This document shows positions 7,577-16,316 of a DNA stretch of 27,094 nt, one piece after another. Each line of letters opens with the position of its first letter. The stretch's first letter is position 1. Below the pieces are notes generated by a model. That model made no database searches. It was not told the DNA's origin and saw only the letters and a program-made list of their open reading frames with translations. The translations under genes and the position numbers were made by a program. Origin of the DNA: a virus; IMG/VR virus record IMGVR_UViG_3300030110_004752, positions 1 to 27,094 of that record. One strand, written 5' to 3'.

Positions 7577-8694
7577 TGCATCATTTTATTTTTCCAACAC
7601 AAGACACTTGGATTTCAAGTGGTTCATCAACAGTAGATGGTGAGTCTTTCAAAGACCAAAACTTTGGAAGAGACCAAATACTTGAAGTCAAAAAAGAATT
7701 TTACAATAGTTCATTTAATTATCCCACAAGAGCATTGGTAAACTTTAGTGGAACAGAATTTACTGAAATGTCAAAATCAATTCAAGATGGTTCAATAAGT
7801 TCAAACGCAAAATTCTATTTAAGACTTTATGAAGCTGAAGGTAATGCTGAATTAAATGATACATCTTACAGATTAGCTATTCAACCAATATCACAATCTT
7901 GGAAAGAGGGTAGTGGTAAGTTTGGTGATAATCCTAAAAATACAGATGGGTGTAGTTGGGAGAATCGTACAAACCCAGTTGGTGGAGCTGCGACAACATG
8001 GGATACACCTGGTGTTTCAGTATTAAGTGTAAGTGCTTCAGGACAAACTTTTGAAAATGAATCACCTGATGTTAATGTGGAAGTAACCAATATGGTGAAT
8101 ATGTGGTTACAAGGACAATCTACAAAAGGTAATCAAGGTATGTTGATTAGATTTAATTCAACACAAGAAACTGATTCAACTCATTTCGGTCATTTAAAAT
8201 TCTTTTCAAGAAACACACATACAATTTTTTCACCACGACTTGAAGTTCGTTGGGACGACTCGTCATTTTCTACTGGCTCATTAAATGAATTAACAATGAG
8301 TGGATTAACTGATAACTTTTTATATATGAAAGGATTAAGAGAAGAATACAAAGTAGGTGAAAGAGTTAAGTTTAGGGTAGGTGCAAGGAAACGATATATT
8401 CAAAAAACTTTTTCTAATTCAGTTCAAACTGTAACTGGTTCTTATATAACTCAGGGTAGTGGTTCATATGCAATTAAAGATGTTGCAACTGATGAGTTCA
8501 TTGTTCCATTTGAAGACTTTCAAGGAACAAGTTATACGAAACTTAGTTGTGATAGTGATTCAAATTATTTTATTCAATACTTAGATGGATTTTATCCTGA
8601 TAGAGTTTATAAAATTTTATTAAAATTAAAATATGATGATGGACAAGAACAAATATTTGATAATGATTTTGAATTTATAGTTAAAAGGAAATAG
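7576..8694 (+). CDS. DNRLRE-type beta-sandwich structural protein
   Basis: A 372-residue protein whose first 220 residues follow the DNRLRE / disaggregatase-like pattern. They show DTWISS at residues 10-15, then NFGRDQILEVKK, a TRALVNF strand, F-Y-L-R-L-Y, YRLAIQPISQSWKEGSG, a W-x-T/D-x-P segment, V-N-V-E-V-T-N-M-V-N-M-W-L-Q-G and GMLIRF. Such domains are usually extracellular beta-sandwiches that bind carbohydrate. The C-terminal 120 residues (MKGLREEYKVGERVKFRVGA, then YTKLSCDSDSNYFIQYLDGF and FPDRVYKILLKLKYDDGQEQ-like strands) look like a separate beta domain, perhaps for docking on the baseplate. It lies directly after gp6, where T4 has gp7/gp8. Likely a baseplate-attached adsorption or fibre-anchoring protein. 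Confidence 0.6.
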   Translation: MHHFIFPTQDTWISSGSSTVDGESFKDQNFGRDQILEVKKEFYNSSFNYPTRALVNFSGTEFTEMSKSIQDGSISSNAKFYLRLYEAEGNAELNDTSYRLAIQPISQSWKEGSGKFGDNPKNTDGCSWENRTNPVGGAATTWDTPGVSVLSVSASGQTFENESPDVNVEVTNMVNMWLQGQSTKGNQGMLIRFNSTQETDSTHFGHLKFFSRNTHTIFSPRLEVRWDDSSFSTGSLNELTMSGLTDNFLYMKGLREEYKVGERVKFRVGARKRYIQKTFSNSVQTVTGSYITQGSGSYAIKDVATDEFIVPFEDFQGTSYTKLSCDSDSNYFIQYLDGFYPDRVYKILLKLKYDDGQEQIFDNDFEFIVKRK

Positions 8695-8696
8695 TT

Positions 8697-10355
8697 ATGG
8701 CATATAGTCAAGGTGACAATCAAGAATTTAATGTAGAAGCTACACTTCAAACAGGTGATTTAGAGGGATTGTTAGATGCAATAGCTAACGCTTTGATTCA
8801 AAGTCCTTTAATCAACCCATCTGATGTTGAAAATAATCAAAAATTTATTCGTAATGGTCAAATACAAATTGGACAAGGTGAGGGGTTTCTAGCACTTTAT
8901 CAAAAAGATGTTGAGGCTAATGTAGAGGATGACTTACAATCAGTAGCCGACTCTATTAGTGGACTTTTCCAAATAAATATTCAAGAAGGTGTTGATAGTA
9001 CTGTTAGTGTAAATGTTAGTGGTGGTGGTTTACCAGCTGGTGGACAGGATATTACTAATTTAGTTTTTGGTGAAAATAATCCATTAAACGTAAGTCAATT
9101 TATTCCATTACAACTATCATCATCATTAGTAGATATTGAAAAGGCTGAGGAATTTCTCGATACAAACATTTTTGAATTATTACCAAGTGGTGATGCTAGA
9201 CAAGCTAGAATTGTAAGATTTTTTCAAGAATTAAATGCATTACTTCCACCAACACCACCTCAATTTGATTTAGATGGTAATGGTAAGGTTGATAGGGGAA
9301 TGGATAACAGTTGGACTGGTTCACTTCAATATAGTAAAGACAATAGTATTTCATATGCTCAAGATAACACGGATGGAAATATTGATGAAGAAGATGCATT
9401 TATTCATAGATTAAAATCAACATCTAATGATACAAATTCATCTCGAACAATTGAAGATATTTATAATAGAGTTCTACCTTACCTAACTGATAGATTAGAG
9501 GACTCTGGTATAGATGAAGACGGAAGACCTGTTTATGAAAATCAATCAAGTGGATATTTGAAATTTAGAAATTTAAATCAAGGTATTATAATTCGTAATA
9601 CAAATCAAGATTTTATAGAAGGATTAAATCCTAATAATTTAAATTATTTAAATACAGATGGAACTGGTGGTTTTACTATAACAATGTGGGTAAGATTTTT
9701 AGATAAAGTATCAGAGGGTACGTTGTTTAATTTTGGCAATCCAACAAGAGATGAAAATCCATTTGGTTTTAAATTAGAAACATTTGTATTGAATAAAAAT
9801 GATAATACACTATATCCTCCAGATTATGACCCAAATGGTTCGTTTACAACTTGGGGAAGTACTGTTGAGAATACTACTGATTTAAAAAATCAAGGTATTT
9901 TTAGTAATTCAAACACAGCGAGATTTGTAAGACTGCAAGTTAGAGATGGTGATGAGGGATTTCGTAGAGATGTTAGAGATTCTCATGTTGGTAATAATAG
10001 TATAAGAAAAATTTCTTGGAGTTATCCAGACTTTCGATATAGAGATGGTATAGAAAATTCAATGAGTTTAAGATTAATAAATTCAACTTTCATTCCAGAA
10101 AATTTTAATGAATGGTATTTCATATGTGCATCATATAATCCAAATGTTATTGAACCAAGAAGATATGGTGATGGGACTAATGATATTGAACCTGATATCT
10201 ATAATGATTATAAATCAAATCAAAACTTTTGGTTAAATCATGTCGACCCCCTAAATAATGGTAGTTTTACAAACTTTTCTAACTATGGAAACAAATGTAA
10301 AGTAGAAATTATTTCCAAATCACAATTACTACGAGCTCGTGGTTTTAAGGTGTAG
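8697..10355 (+). CDS. Structural protein with dockerin-like loops and a LamG domain
   Basis: A 552-residue protein. Residues 1-185 are a helical and Gly-rich N-terminal part, probably the virion anchor. A proline linker (LLPPTPPQ) leads to a pair of calcium-type loops: D191-L-D-G-N-G-K-V-D199 and Q222-D-N-T-D-G-N-I-D230-E-E-D233. Their spacing resembles a dockerin or EF-hand pair. A concanavalin/LamG-like domain follows at about residues 285-500: SGYLKFRNLNQGIIIRN, FTITMWVRFLDK with W331, and NEWYFICASYNP with W473. LamG domains usually bind glycans or other surface ligands. The C-terminal CKVEIISKSQLLRARGFK is basic. Probably a baseplate-attached receptor-binding or fibre protein. Starts three bases after the previous stop with AAGGAAA as ribosome site. 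Confidence 0.65.
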   Translation: MAYSQGDNQEFNVEATLQTGDLEGLLDAIANALIQSPLINPSDVENNQKFIRNGQIQIGQGEGFLALYQKDVEANVEDDLQSVADSISGLFQINIQEGVDSTVSVNVSGGGLPAGGQDITNLVFGENNPLNVSQFIPLQLSSSLVDIEKAEEFLDTNIFELLPSGDARQARIVRFFQELNALLPPTPPQFDLDGNGKVDRGMDNSWTGSLQYSKDNSISYAQDNTDGNIDEEDAFIHRLKSTSNDTNSSRTIEDIYNRVLPYLTDRLEDSGIDEDGRPVYENQSSGYLKFRNLNQGIIIRNTNQDFIEGLNPNNLNYLNTDGTGGFTITMWVRFLDKVSEGTLFNFGNPTRDENPFGFKLETFVLNKNDNTLYPPDYDPNGSFTTWGSTVENTTDLKNQGIFSNSNTARFVRLQVRDGDEGFRRDVRDSHVGNNSIRKISWSYPDFRYRDGIENSMSLRLINSTFIPENFNEWYFICASYNPNVIEPRRYGDGTNDIEPDIYNDYKSNQNFWLNHVDPLNNGSFTNFSNYGNKCKVEIISKSQLLRARGFKV

Positions 10356-10359
10356 TTAA

Positions 10360-13300
10360 ATGAGTTTTACTATGGAAGAAATATCAAATGATTTTGGTGT
10401 TACTGGTGTTGATATAGAACAAACATTTTTATTACCATTCGACCCATTTAGGGGGTTGAATATAAACACTTCTATTTTTCAAAATACAAATCAAGGACTT
10501 CAAGATTCAAACAAAGATGGTAGAATTGAATTAGGTATGTTTTCATTTGATGATAATAATATAGCTTCTGATAATTTCCCATCTGTTCTATCACCACCAT
10601 TTATAGGAATATCAAAAACAAATTTAATAAAAAATGGAGATTGTAAATCTGTACAAAAAGCTTTTGTTAGAATAGATGAAGTTCCAATTGTTATTCAACC
10701 TGATGGTGGATGGAAATTTTTATCTTTTTATGAACAGACAGATGGACGTTTTAATAATCCTGATTCTCAAGATTTTCAAGGATATGGTGGTAAATATAAT
10801 TATGTTCCCTTATCATTAGAATTAGATAATGGTGAAAGTGGTTTTAATTATTGGGGTAGAATTGAAACTGCAATTGAAGATGGTGACGCTAACGAAAGTA
10901 GAATAGCTCAGTATTTTGCTTCTAATTTAGGTAGATATAATACAGGCTATGACTTTGGTCAATATCGTATTATACAGTCAATTGGTGATTTAAGTGACAT
11001 TAGAGAACAAACAAGTTATTATGGTAATCCTGGACTTGAAAAAAATTCAAATACAGGAGTAAAACCAATACCACATATAGCGATGTGGATAACAACGCCT
11101 GAAGCTTATTCCAATAATAGGTGTTTATGTTTTATGAATTATGAAGGTTGGAGTCCAGCTAAAGTATGTGATTATGTATACACGGATGGTGGTAAATATA
11201 TTTTCAATTGGTTATTAAAACAAAATTTACATGTTAATGGTGAACCTGACGATGGGTTGACTTATAATACGAACAATGTTCATCAACATCATCAAGAAAG
11301 AGTATTAAATCAAGTACAACAAATTTATAATAAATTTAACGATGAACCAATTAATCCATATAGTTCATTAAAGATAAGATTTAAAATGAAAACAACTAGT
11401 GTCTTACCAGGCTCTGCTAATAGTTGTGCTAATACTGAGGAGCGACTAAAATTTATAGATAATCCATTAGATGATAGTTTAGGATATGCACCTCAAGTTG
11501 AGGTTGGTATTTTAGAGGCTCAATGGAATGAAGTTCCAAAGGCAGGTAAAAATTCTGTTGATAAATATAGATTGGAAGATGAAGACCATACTTTCAGGTC
11601 TTCTGGTGGTTTTAATTCAAATAGATATTTTAAAGTTGATGAATTATCTAATCAAGCATCTTCAAGATTTGGTGGAATGGGTAGATTTAAAAATTCAATT
11701 ATGAATGAATGGGAGACATTCGAACTTAATTTTAATTTAACAGGTAAACATATGAATCGTGGTTTAATATATGGAGTTCCATATGGTGGTACTTTTGATG
11801 ATGCGGCTAATAATGGTCCAGTTGAAATACAATTAAATACAAATTCTGATAAAGATGACCAAACTGGTGACCAACCTGGTGAAATATTTTTTCATGTTCC
11901 AGGTTATGATAGAAACAACCCAAATATAGATGAATTTTTCATAATACATCCTGATGGAACTCAAAGGAGAGTAAAACACGCTAAACTTAATTATGATAAT
12001 GAAGTTGATATACTTACCGTTTTAACGGGTTTAGGTGATACTGGTGGAGACGCTGATGACCAACGAACTGGACTACAAGATAATGGTAGATTCCTTGAAG
12101 CATATTTAATGTACGTTGGTACAATTTCAGAAGAAGCAGAAATGTATATGAGGGCTCATGCGGATTATGGTGATAATCCTGATGAAGGGGCTGATAAATC
12201 AGCTGATGAAAACAATAGTGGACCAAATGGAACTGCTCCAATGGATTTAGTTGTCGCGTATTGGAATGGGGAACGGTGGAGTTATGATAACAATGATGGT
12301 TACTCCTCAGGTAGACAATTTAGTCCTGATGAAACTTGTTTCATACTTGGTAGATTATATGCTAATCCTGTTAGTCAGGGTGGAGATGATTCTACCAATC
12401 AAGGTATTAATCAATTTGATAAATACATTAGTAATGAAGTTGACTATCCGACTGGTGGTATTGGTAATTTACATTTGTTTTTACAGACAGGTAATAATTT
12501 TCAAGGTAGAGTATTGATTGACGATATTGAATGTTTTGAATCATATGAGTTTACACCTGATGTTGATGTTAGAAAAAAAATATCTGTTGGTAATTATGGA
12601 ATCGGAGACTTAACAAAATATTATGATAAAGAACTACAACCTGAAGAATACAAAGATACAACTGCTCCGTTAGAAGCACAATTTTATTTTTACCCACAAT
12701 ATCCAGCTGATGAAGTATTTGTAGAAAGAACACCAATTTATCAAGATTTTAAAATGGGTAGATTTTATATTTATGATGTGGATTGGGGTGATGGTTCATC
12801 AAAAGAATTTACATCAACACCTGAACAGATTGGTGATAACATTGCATTATATCACACATATAAAACTAATGGTGTATTTGAAGTTACCGGAACAATGATT
12901 AGGGTAAAGGCTAATGAGAATGATGAAATAACAGGTGTTATGTACAGCAAAAAATTTAAATTAAATATAAACGTAAATGAAGGTATGGACGAAGATTTTA
13001 AATATTTTGGTTCAGATGGTTTTTCATTCATACCATATAAAAACACAACACCAATTATTGGTGGAATTTCACAACAAAGTTCTTACTATAAAACCATAAA
13101 AAGACAAATTGGTTTTCTTGATACTGAAAAAATAAGTATAGAATTTAAAAACAAAAGTGATAAATTAAAAACTGAATTAGCTCTTTTAAAAATAGAAAAT
13201 CAAAATTTAAGTGATTTAGAGGTATTACCAAGTTATATGATTGAAAGAACTGGTTCAAGTGGTGATATTATATATAATGGTATTTCACCAATCAAAGAAG

Positions 13301-14052
13301 AATTAGGAAAAGGAATTGGTGATTGTGATATAACAACTGTAAAATATTACAATAAACCAAAATCAATTTGGGAAATTATTGGTTTTAATGATAGAAATAG
13401 TAATGTAGATTTGGTAGCTAAAGAAGGTGAATTTTTAAACAGAAGAACTGGAGAATTAGTTCCAGCTGGAACTTTATATCACATTCATCCTGATGGTGGT
13501 CCAATGGAAGGTGGAGTTCATAATCCTGATATAGAAGGTGGAACTGCTGGTCATGATTTTTTTGATAACACTGCGGCTCTTCCATTAAGTACTAGATATT
13601 GGAAAAACATTATTAATAAAAATACTTCAGTCTTTGATAGAGAGGGAATAAACTTAAATGCTAATATAGAAGAGGGTACATTAGTTATAGACACTTATTC
13701 GGAACAAGATTGGTTAGATAATTCATATTATCCTGTACTTCCAAAACTTGCTCAAGATGGTAAATTTATTGGTGAAATAGGGTCTGACGATTTAAGTATT
13801 TATCCAAATAACAAAATACCATTTCCAATGCAAGGTGGTATAACAGATGAAATGGAATCTAATGAAACTTTATTAATAAATACAAGTAATGAAAAAGTAG
13901 ATGTTGATGTATTAAGTGATAATAGTGGTAACAAAAACTATTCATTTTTTATTCAAGACTTCAGTTCTAAATTTGATAGTAAAACATTAAGAGTAGAGAA
14001 AATAAAACAAAGAAGTACATTTAAAACATCCAAACAAAATGGAGCATTTTAG
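10360..14052 (+). CDS. Large structural protein with PKD-type domain (paralogue of the next gene)
   Basis: A 1230-residue protein. Near its N-terminus is a calcium-type loop D49-S-N-K-D-G-R-I-E57, then a segment like carbohydrate-binding-module starts (NLIKNGDCKSV). A long beta-rich region follows (residues 90-780) that I cannot assign. At about residues 785-880 a PKD-like domain is visible: VDWGDGSS at 807-814 and H832-T-Y-K-T-N-G-V-F-E-V. Then come I899-I-G-G, a linker with EKISIEFKN, and VKYYNKPKSIWEIIGF at 994-1009. It ends in a basic tail with N-G-A-F. The same order of elements occurs in the next gene, implying duplication. PKD domains typically serve as extracellular spacer or binding modules. 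Likely a tail fibre or baseplate-decorating protein. The last codons GGAGCATTTTAG also supply the ribosome site of the next gene. Confidence 0.6.
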   Translation: MSFTMEEISNDFGVTGVDIEQTFLLPFDPFRGLNINTSIFQNTNQGLQDSNKDGRIELGMFSFDDNNIASDNFPSVLSPPFIGISKTNLIKNGDCKSVQKAFVRIDEVPIVIQPDGGWKFLSFYEQTDGRFNNPDSQDFQGYGGKYNYVPLSLELDNGESGFNYWGRIETAIEDGDANESRIAQYFASNLGRYNTGYDFGQYRIIQSIGDLSDIREQTSYYGNPGLEKNSNTGVKPIPHIAMWITTPEAYSNNRCLCFMNYEGWSPAKVCDYVYTDGGKYIFNWLLKQNLHVNGEPDDGLTYNTNNVHQHHQERVLNQVQQIYNKFNDEPINPYSSLKIRFKMKTTSVLPGSANSCANTEERLKFIDNPLDDSLGYAPQVEVGILEAQWNEVPKAGKNSVDKYRLEDEDHTFRSSGGFNSNRYFKVDELSNQASSRFGGMGRFKNSIMNEWETFELNFNLTGKHMNRGLIYGVPYGGTFDDAANNGPVEIQLNTNSDKDDQTGDQPGEIFFHVPGYDRNNPNIDEFFIIHPDGTQRRVKHAKLNYDNEVDILTVLTGLGDTGGDADDQRTGLQDNGRFLEAYLMYVGTISEEAEMYMRAHADYGDNPDEGADKSADENNSGPNGTAPMDLVVAYWNGERWSYDNNDGYSSGRQFSPDETCFILGRLYANPVSQGGDDSTNQGINQFDKYISNEVDYPTGGIGNLHLFLQTGNNFQGRVLIDDIECFESYEFTPDVDVRKKISVGNYGIGDLTKYYDKELQPEEYKDTTAPLEAQFYFYPQYPADEVFVERTPIYQDFKMGRFYIYDVDWGDGSSKEFTSTPEQIGDNIALYHTYKTNGVFEVTGTMIRVKANENDEITGVMYSKKFKLNINVNEGMDEDFKYFGSDGFSFIPYKNTTPIIGGISQQSSYYKTIKRQIGFLDTEKISIEFKNKSDKLKTELALLKIENQNLSDLEVLPSYMIERTGSSGDIIYNGISPIKEELGKGIGDCDITTVKYYNKPKSIWEIIGFNDRNSNVDLVAKEGEFLNRRTGELVPAGTLYHIHPDGGPMEGGVHNPDIEGGTAGHDFFDNTAALPLSTRYWKNIINKNTSVFDREGINLNANIEEGTLVIDTYSEQDWLDNSYYPVLPKLAQDGKFIGEIGSDDLSIYPNNKIPFPMQGGITDEMESNETLLINTSNEKVDVDVLSDNSGNKNYSFFIQDFSSKFDSKTLRVEKIKQRSTFKTSKQNGAF

Positions 14053-16316
14053 TGGCTCAAATAAAAAAAATATTATTTGATAAACCAAACCAAAGTGATA
14101 TAAGTCAATATAATTTTGATGAAAATACAGACAATTTTAATTATAACAATTCTACAAGTTTACCTGAAAATAATGATAAGTTTCAAAACAAAGATTTATT
14201 TACTAATTGTGTAGGTAACATAATAAACGAAGGTATTATTGAAAAAAATTTAGCATTTGAAGGTAATTCTTTTATACAAATTGATAATTTATTTATTAAA
14301 AATACAGGTGTATCAGGTACCACAATAAATAACAAAGTTAATATATGGATATTTTCAGAAAAAGCGTATGGTGGTGACCCAACTCAAGATGGGTATAGTA
14401 CAGTAAAAGATAATATGAAAGACGAGTGGAAATTCTATTATGAAAAATTTGATAGTCAAGATGAAAATTCAGAGATAGGTAACGTAACTGCTGTAGAAGG
14501 TATTCCTATAGTTAGTAATTTTGGAGTTGTATCACCATCTCCTGCACTAGGAGATTTTCCTGGAATAAAATGGGACATAGATGATGTAACAGATGATAAT
14601 GGTCCTTTTACTCTTTCATCTATTAGTGAACCTGATTTATTAACGACTATATTTAATCAAGGGGAATATAATCCTATATATATTGTTATTAAAACGCAGG
14701 GTGATAAAGACCAATGGTGGCCTATAAATTCAGATGAAAGAAAAAGAAAATATTCAATTTTTAAAATTAACAATGAAGATTTATTTCAAAAAAGTGAAAA
14801 CGATTATCAAGGTTCAACTTTTCAAACAACTTTTACTTCACCAACTGCAACAAAAACTGGTGAAGGTGGAAGTGGTGCTACAAAATCTCCCTGGTCAGTA
14901 TCTTCACTTAAATTAACCATAAACACATCGGCTGGTGGTAAAAATAGTTTTTCAGATTCTTCAGAATATCAAAATATTATACCTTCAGTTTTACCAAAAC
15001 TTACTGTTAATGAAAATATTTTTAATAGTTTTGATTGGTTACTATTTTTAAATCCGACTCTTCAACTTGATAATACCCAAGATCCTGATTATCCAAATAC
15101 AATTCTCAGTAAGGGTTTTTATAGACATCCTGATTTTATACCAATAACAACATTTGGATTTAGTCAAAACAATCAACTTGGTAATACTTATGTGGATTTA
15201 CAAAGTTATTATAATGATTTAAATTCTATTGCAAAATCATCAAGTCCATTAAATGTTACTTTTAATATTGATTTTAAAGGAATAGATGGAGATGATTTAA
15301 AACATTACTATTCTTATGATAGTTATTCAGAACTTATTGATGAAGAGGACGATAGTGATTTTCCAATCGGTGTCGTAGGTGACCAATTATTCTACTATTT
15401 TGTAATTGATTGGGATGATGTAGAGGATAAATTTAAAACACTTGATGATTGGTTGGATTCAAGACCCAATAATGAATTTGATTATTTAGAAAAACAAAAT
15501 CAAAATTTATATAAAGTAAAAAGAATAAATTATACTCAAGGTACAAATAATGGTTTATTATCAAATGTCTATACCACTCCTGGAATCAAAAATGTAAAAT
15601 TTATAATGATTAGTATATTTGATGGGAATGGACAAAACAATTGGAGTCCTGATTTTGAAGTGGGGAGATGGAAACTATGTACATCAAGAATTTATTTAGA
15701 TATACCATCAAATCAATATCCTGATTTTTCTGTTGTTGGTGGGAGTGATTACACAACACTTCCTTGGCCATACACAACACTAATAATTGGTGGTGTTGAT
15801 AAAAATTCAAAATATAAAATAAGTGTTCAAGATACATTAAGTGGGGGTAAAATTGGTAACTTAGATATAATCGATGAAAAACTTTTAATCAATGATATTG
15901 AAAATGATGAAATGGGAAAAAGTGTAGAATCAATGGATTTAGAACAGATAAGATATTTTAACACAAGTTACGGTATGTATGATTTACTTGGTATTGATGC
16001 TGTCATTAATAGTGAATTAATACAATACAATGGTTTTTACTATGATGGTGAAGTTAATAAATTTTCAGAGGAAAGTTCAGTCGGGCAGATATTTATAAGT
16101 GATAATATGGATTTAAATTTAAAACAAAGTTGTAAATTAGAATTAAACGTGGGGGAAGTAACTGCTAAATCAATAGTAGATTCAAGTGGTAATTCAAATA
16201 AAGGATTATTGATGGGTGATTATAAAGTTAAAAAAATTAGAAAAGGTGAACCTATGAGAAGAGATTCGTTTATAAAAGTTCCTAAAAAAACAAGCAATAG
16301 AAAAGGAGCATTATAA
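14052..16316 (+). CDS. Structural protein, GTG start, paralogue of the preceding PKD protein
   Basis: A 754-residue protein that starts at GTG 14052, overlapping the preceding TAG by one base, with GGAG at 14041-14044 seven bases upstream. The N-terminal half (about residues 1-440) is Asn/Asp-rich and unassigned. From about residue 440 it repeats the order seen in the upstream protein: a degenerate PKD-like core (FVIDWDDVEDK with D453-W454, then YTTPGIKNVKFIM), PYTTLIIGG (I578-I-G-G) and IRYFNTSYGMYDLLGI (633-648). It closes with a strongly basic tail (KKIRKGEPMRRDSFIKVPKK) ending N-R-K-G-A-L. The PKD hallmark GDG is lost (W-D-D). The stop codon overlaps the next ATG by one base. Probably virion-associated, with the basic C-terminal tail as a docking peptide (inference). 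Confidence 0.6.
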   Translation: MAQIKKILFDKPNQSDISQYNFDENTDNFNYNNSTSLPENNDKFQNKDLFTNCVGNIINEGIIEKNLAFEGNSFIQIDNLFIKNTGVSGTTINNKVNIWIFSEKAYGGDPTQDGYSTVKDNMKDEWKFYYEKFDSQDENSEIGNVTAVEGIPIVSNFGVVSPSPALGDFPGIKWDIDDVTDDNGPFTLSSISEPDLLTTIFNQGEYNPIYIVIKTQGDKDQWWPINSDERKRKYSIFKINNEDLFQKSENDYQGSTFQTTFTSPTATKTGEGGSGATKSPWSVSSLKLTINTSAGGKNSFSDSSEYQNIIPSVLPKLTVNENIFNSFDWLLFLNPTLQLDNTQDPDYPNTILSKGFYRHPDFIPITTFGFSQNNQLGNTYVDLQSYYNDLNSIAKSSSPLNVTFNIDFKGIDGDDLKHYYSYDSYSELIDEEDDSDFPIGVVGDQLFYYFVIDWDDVEDKFKTLDDWLDSRPNNEFDYLEKQNQNLYKVKRINYTQGTNNGLLSNVYTTPGIKNVKFIMISIFDGNGQNNWSPDFEVGRWKLCTSRIYLDIPSNQYPDFSVVGGSDYTTLPWPYTTLIIGGVDKNSKYKISVQDTLSGGKIGNLDIIDEKLLINDIENDEMGKSVESMDLEQIRYFNTSYGMYDLLGIDAVINSELIQYNGFYYDGEVNKFSEESSVGQIFISDNMDLNLKQSCKLELNVGEVTAKSIVDSSGNSNKGLLMGDYKVKKIRKGEPMRRDSFIKVPKKTSNRKGAL

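Noticed and set aside
8319-8330. TTTATATATGAA as a third late promoter
   Set aside because: It shares 12 bases with the promoter candidates but lies inside the DNRLRE gene with no gene start downstream; likely chance in AT-rich coding DNA.
10353-10363. Possible frameshift splitting one large gene at the junction of the LamG and PKD proteins
   Set aside because: The two frames are separated by a stop and a fresh ATG with an AAGG site. The first protein has a plausible basic C-terminal tail and the second a plausible N-terminus.
12251-12517. Plus-strand 88-codon open frame inside the PKD protein gene (also similar ones at 14734, 18414 and 24880)
   Set aside because: Out-of-frame shadows of long genes with clear domain content; no ribosome site or recognisable protein.
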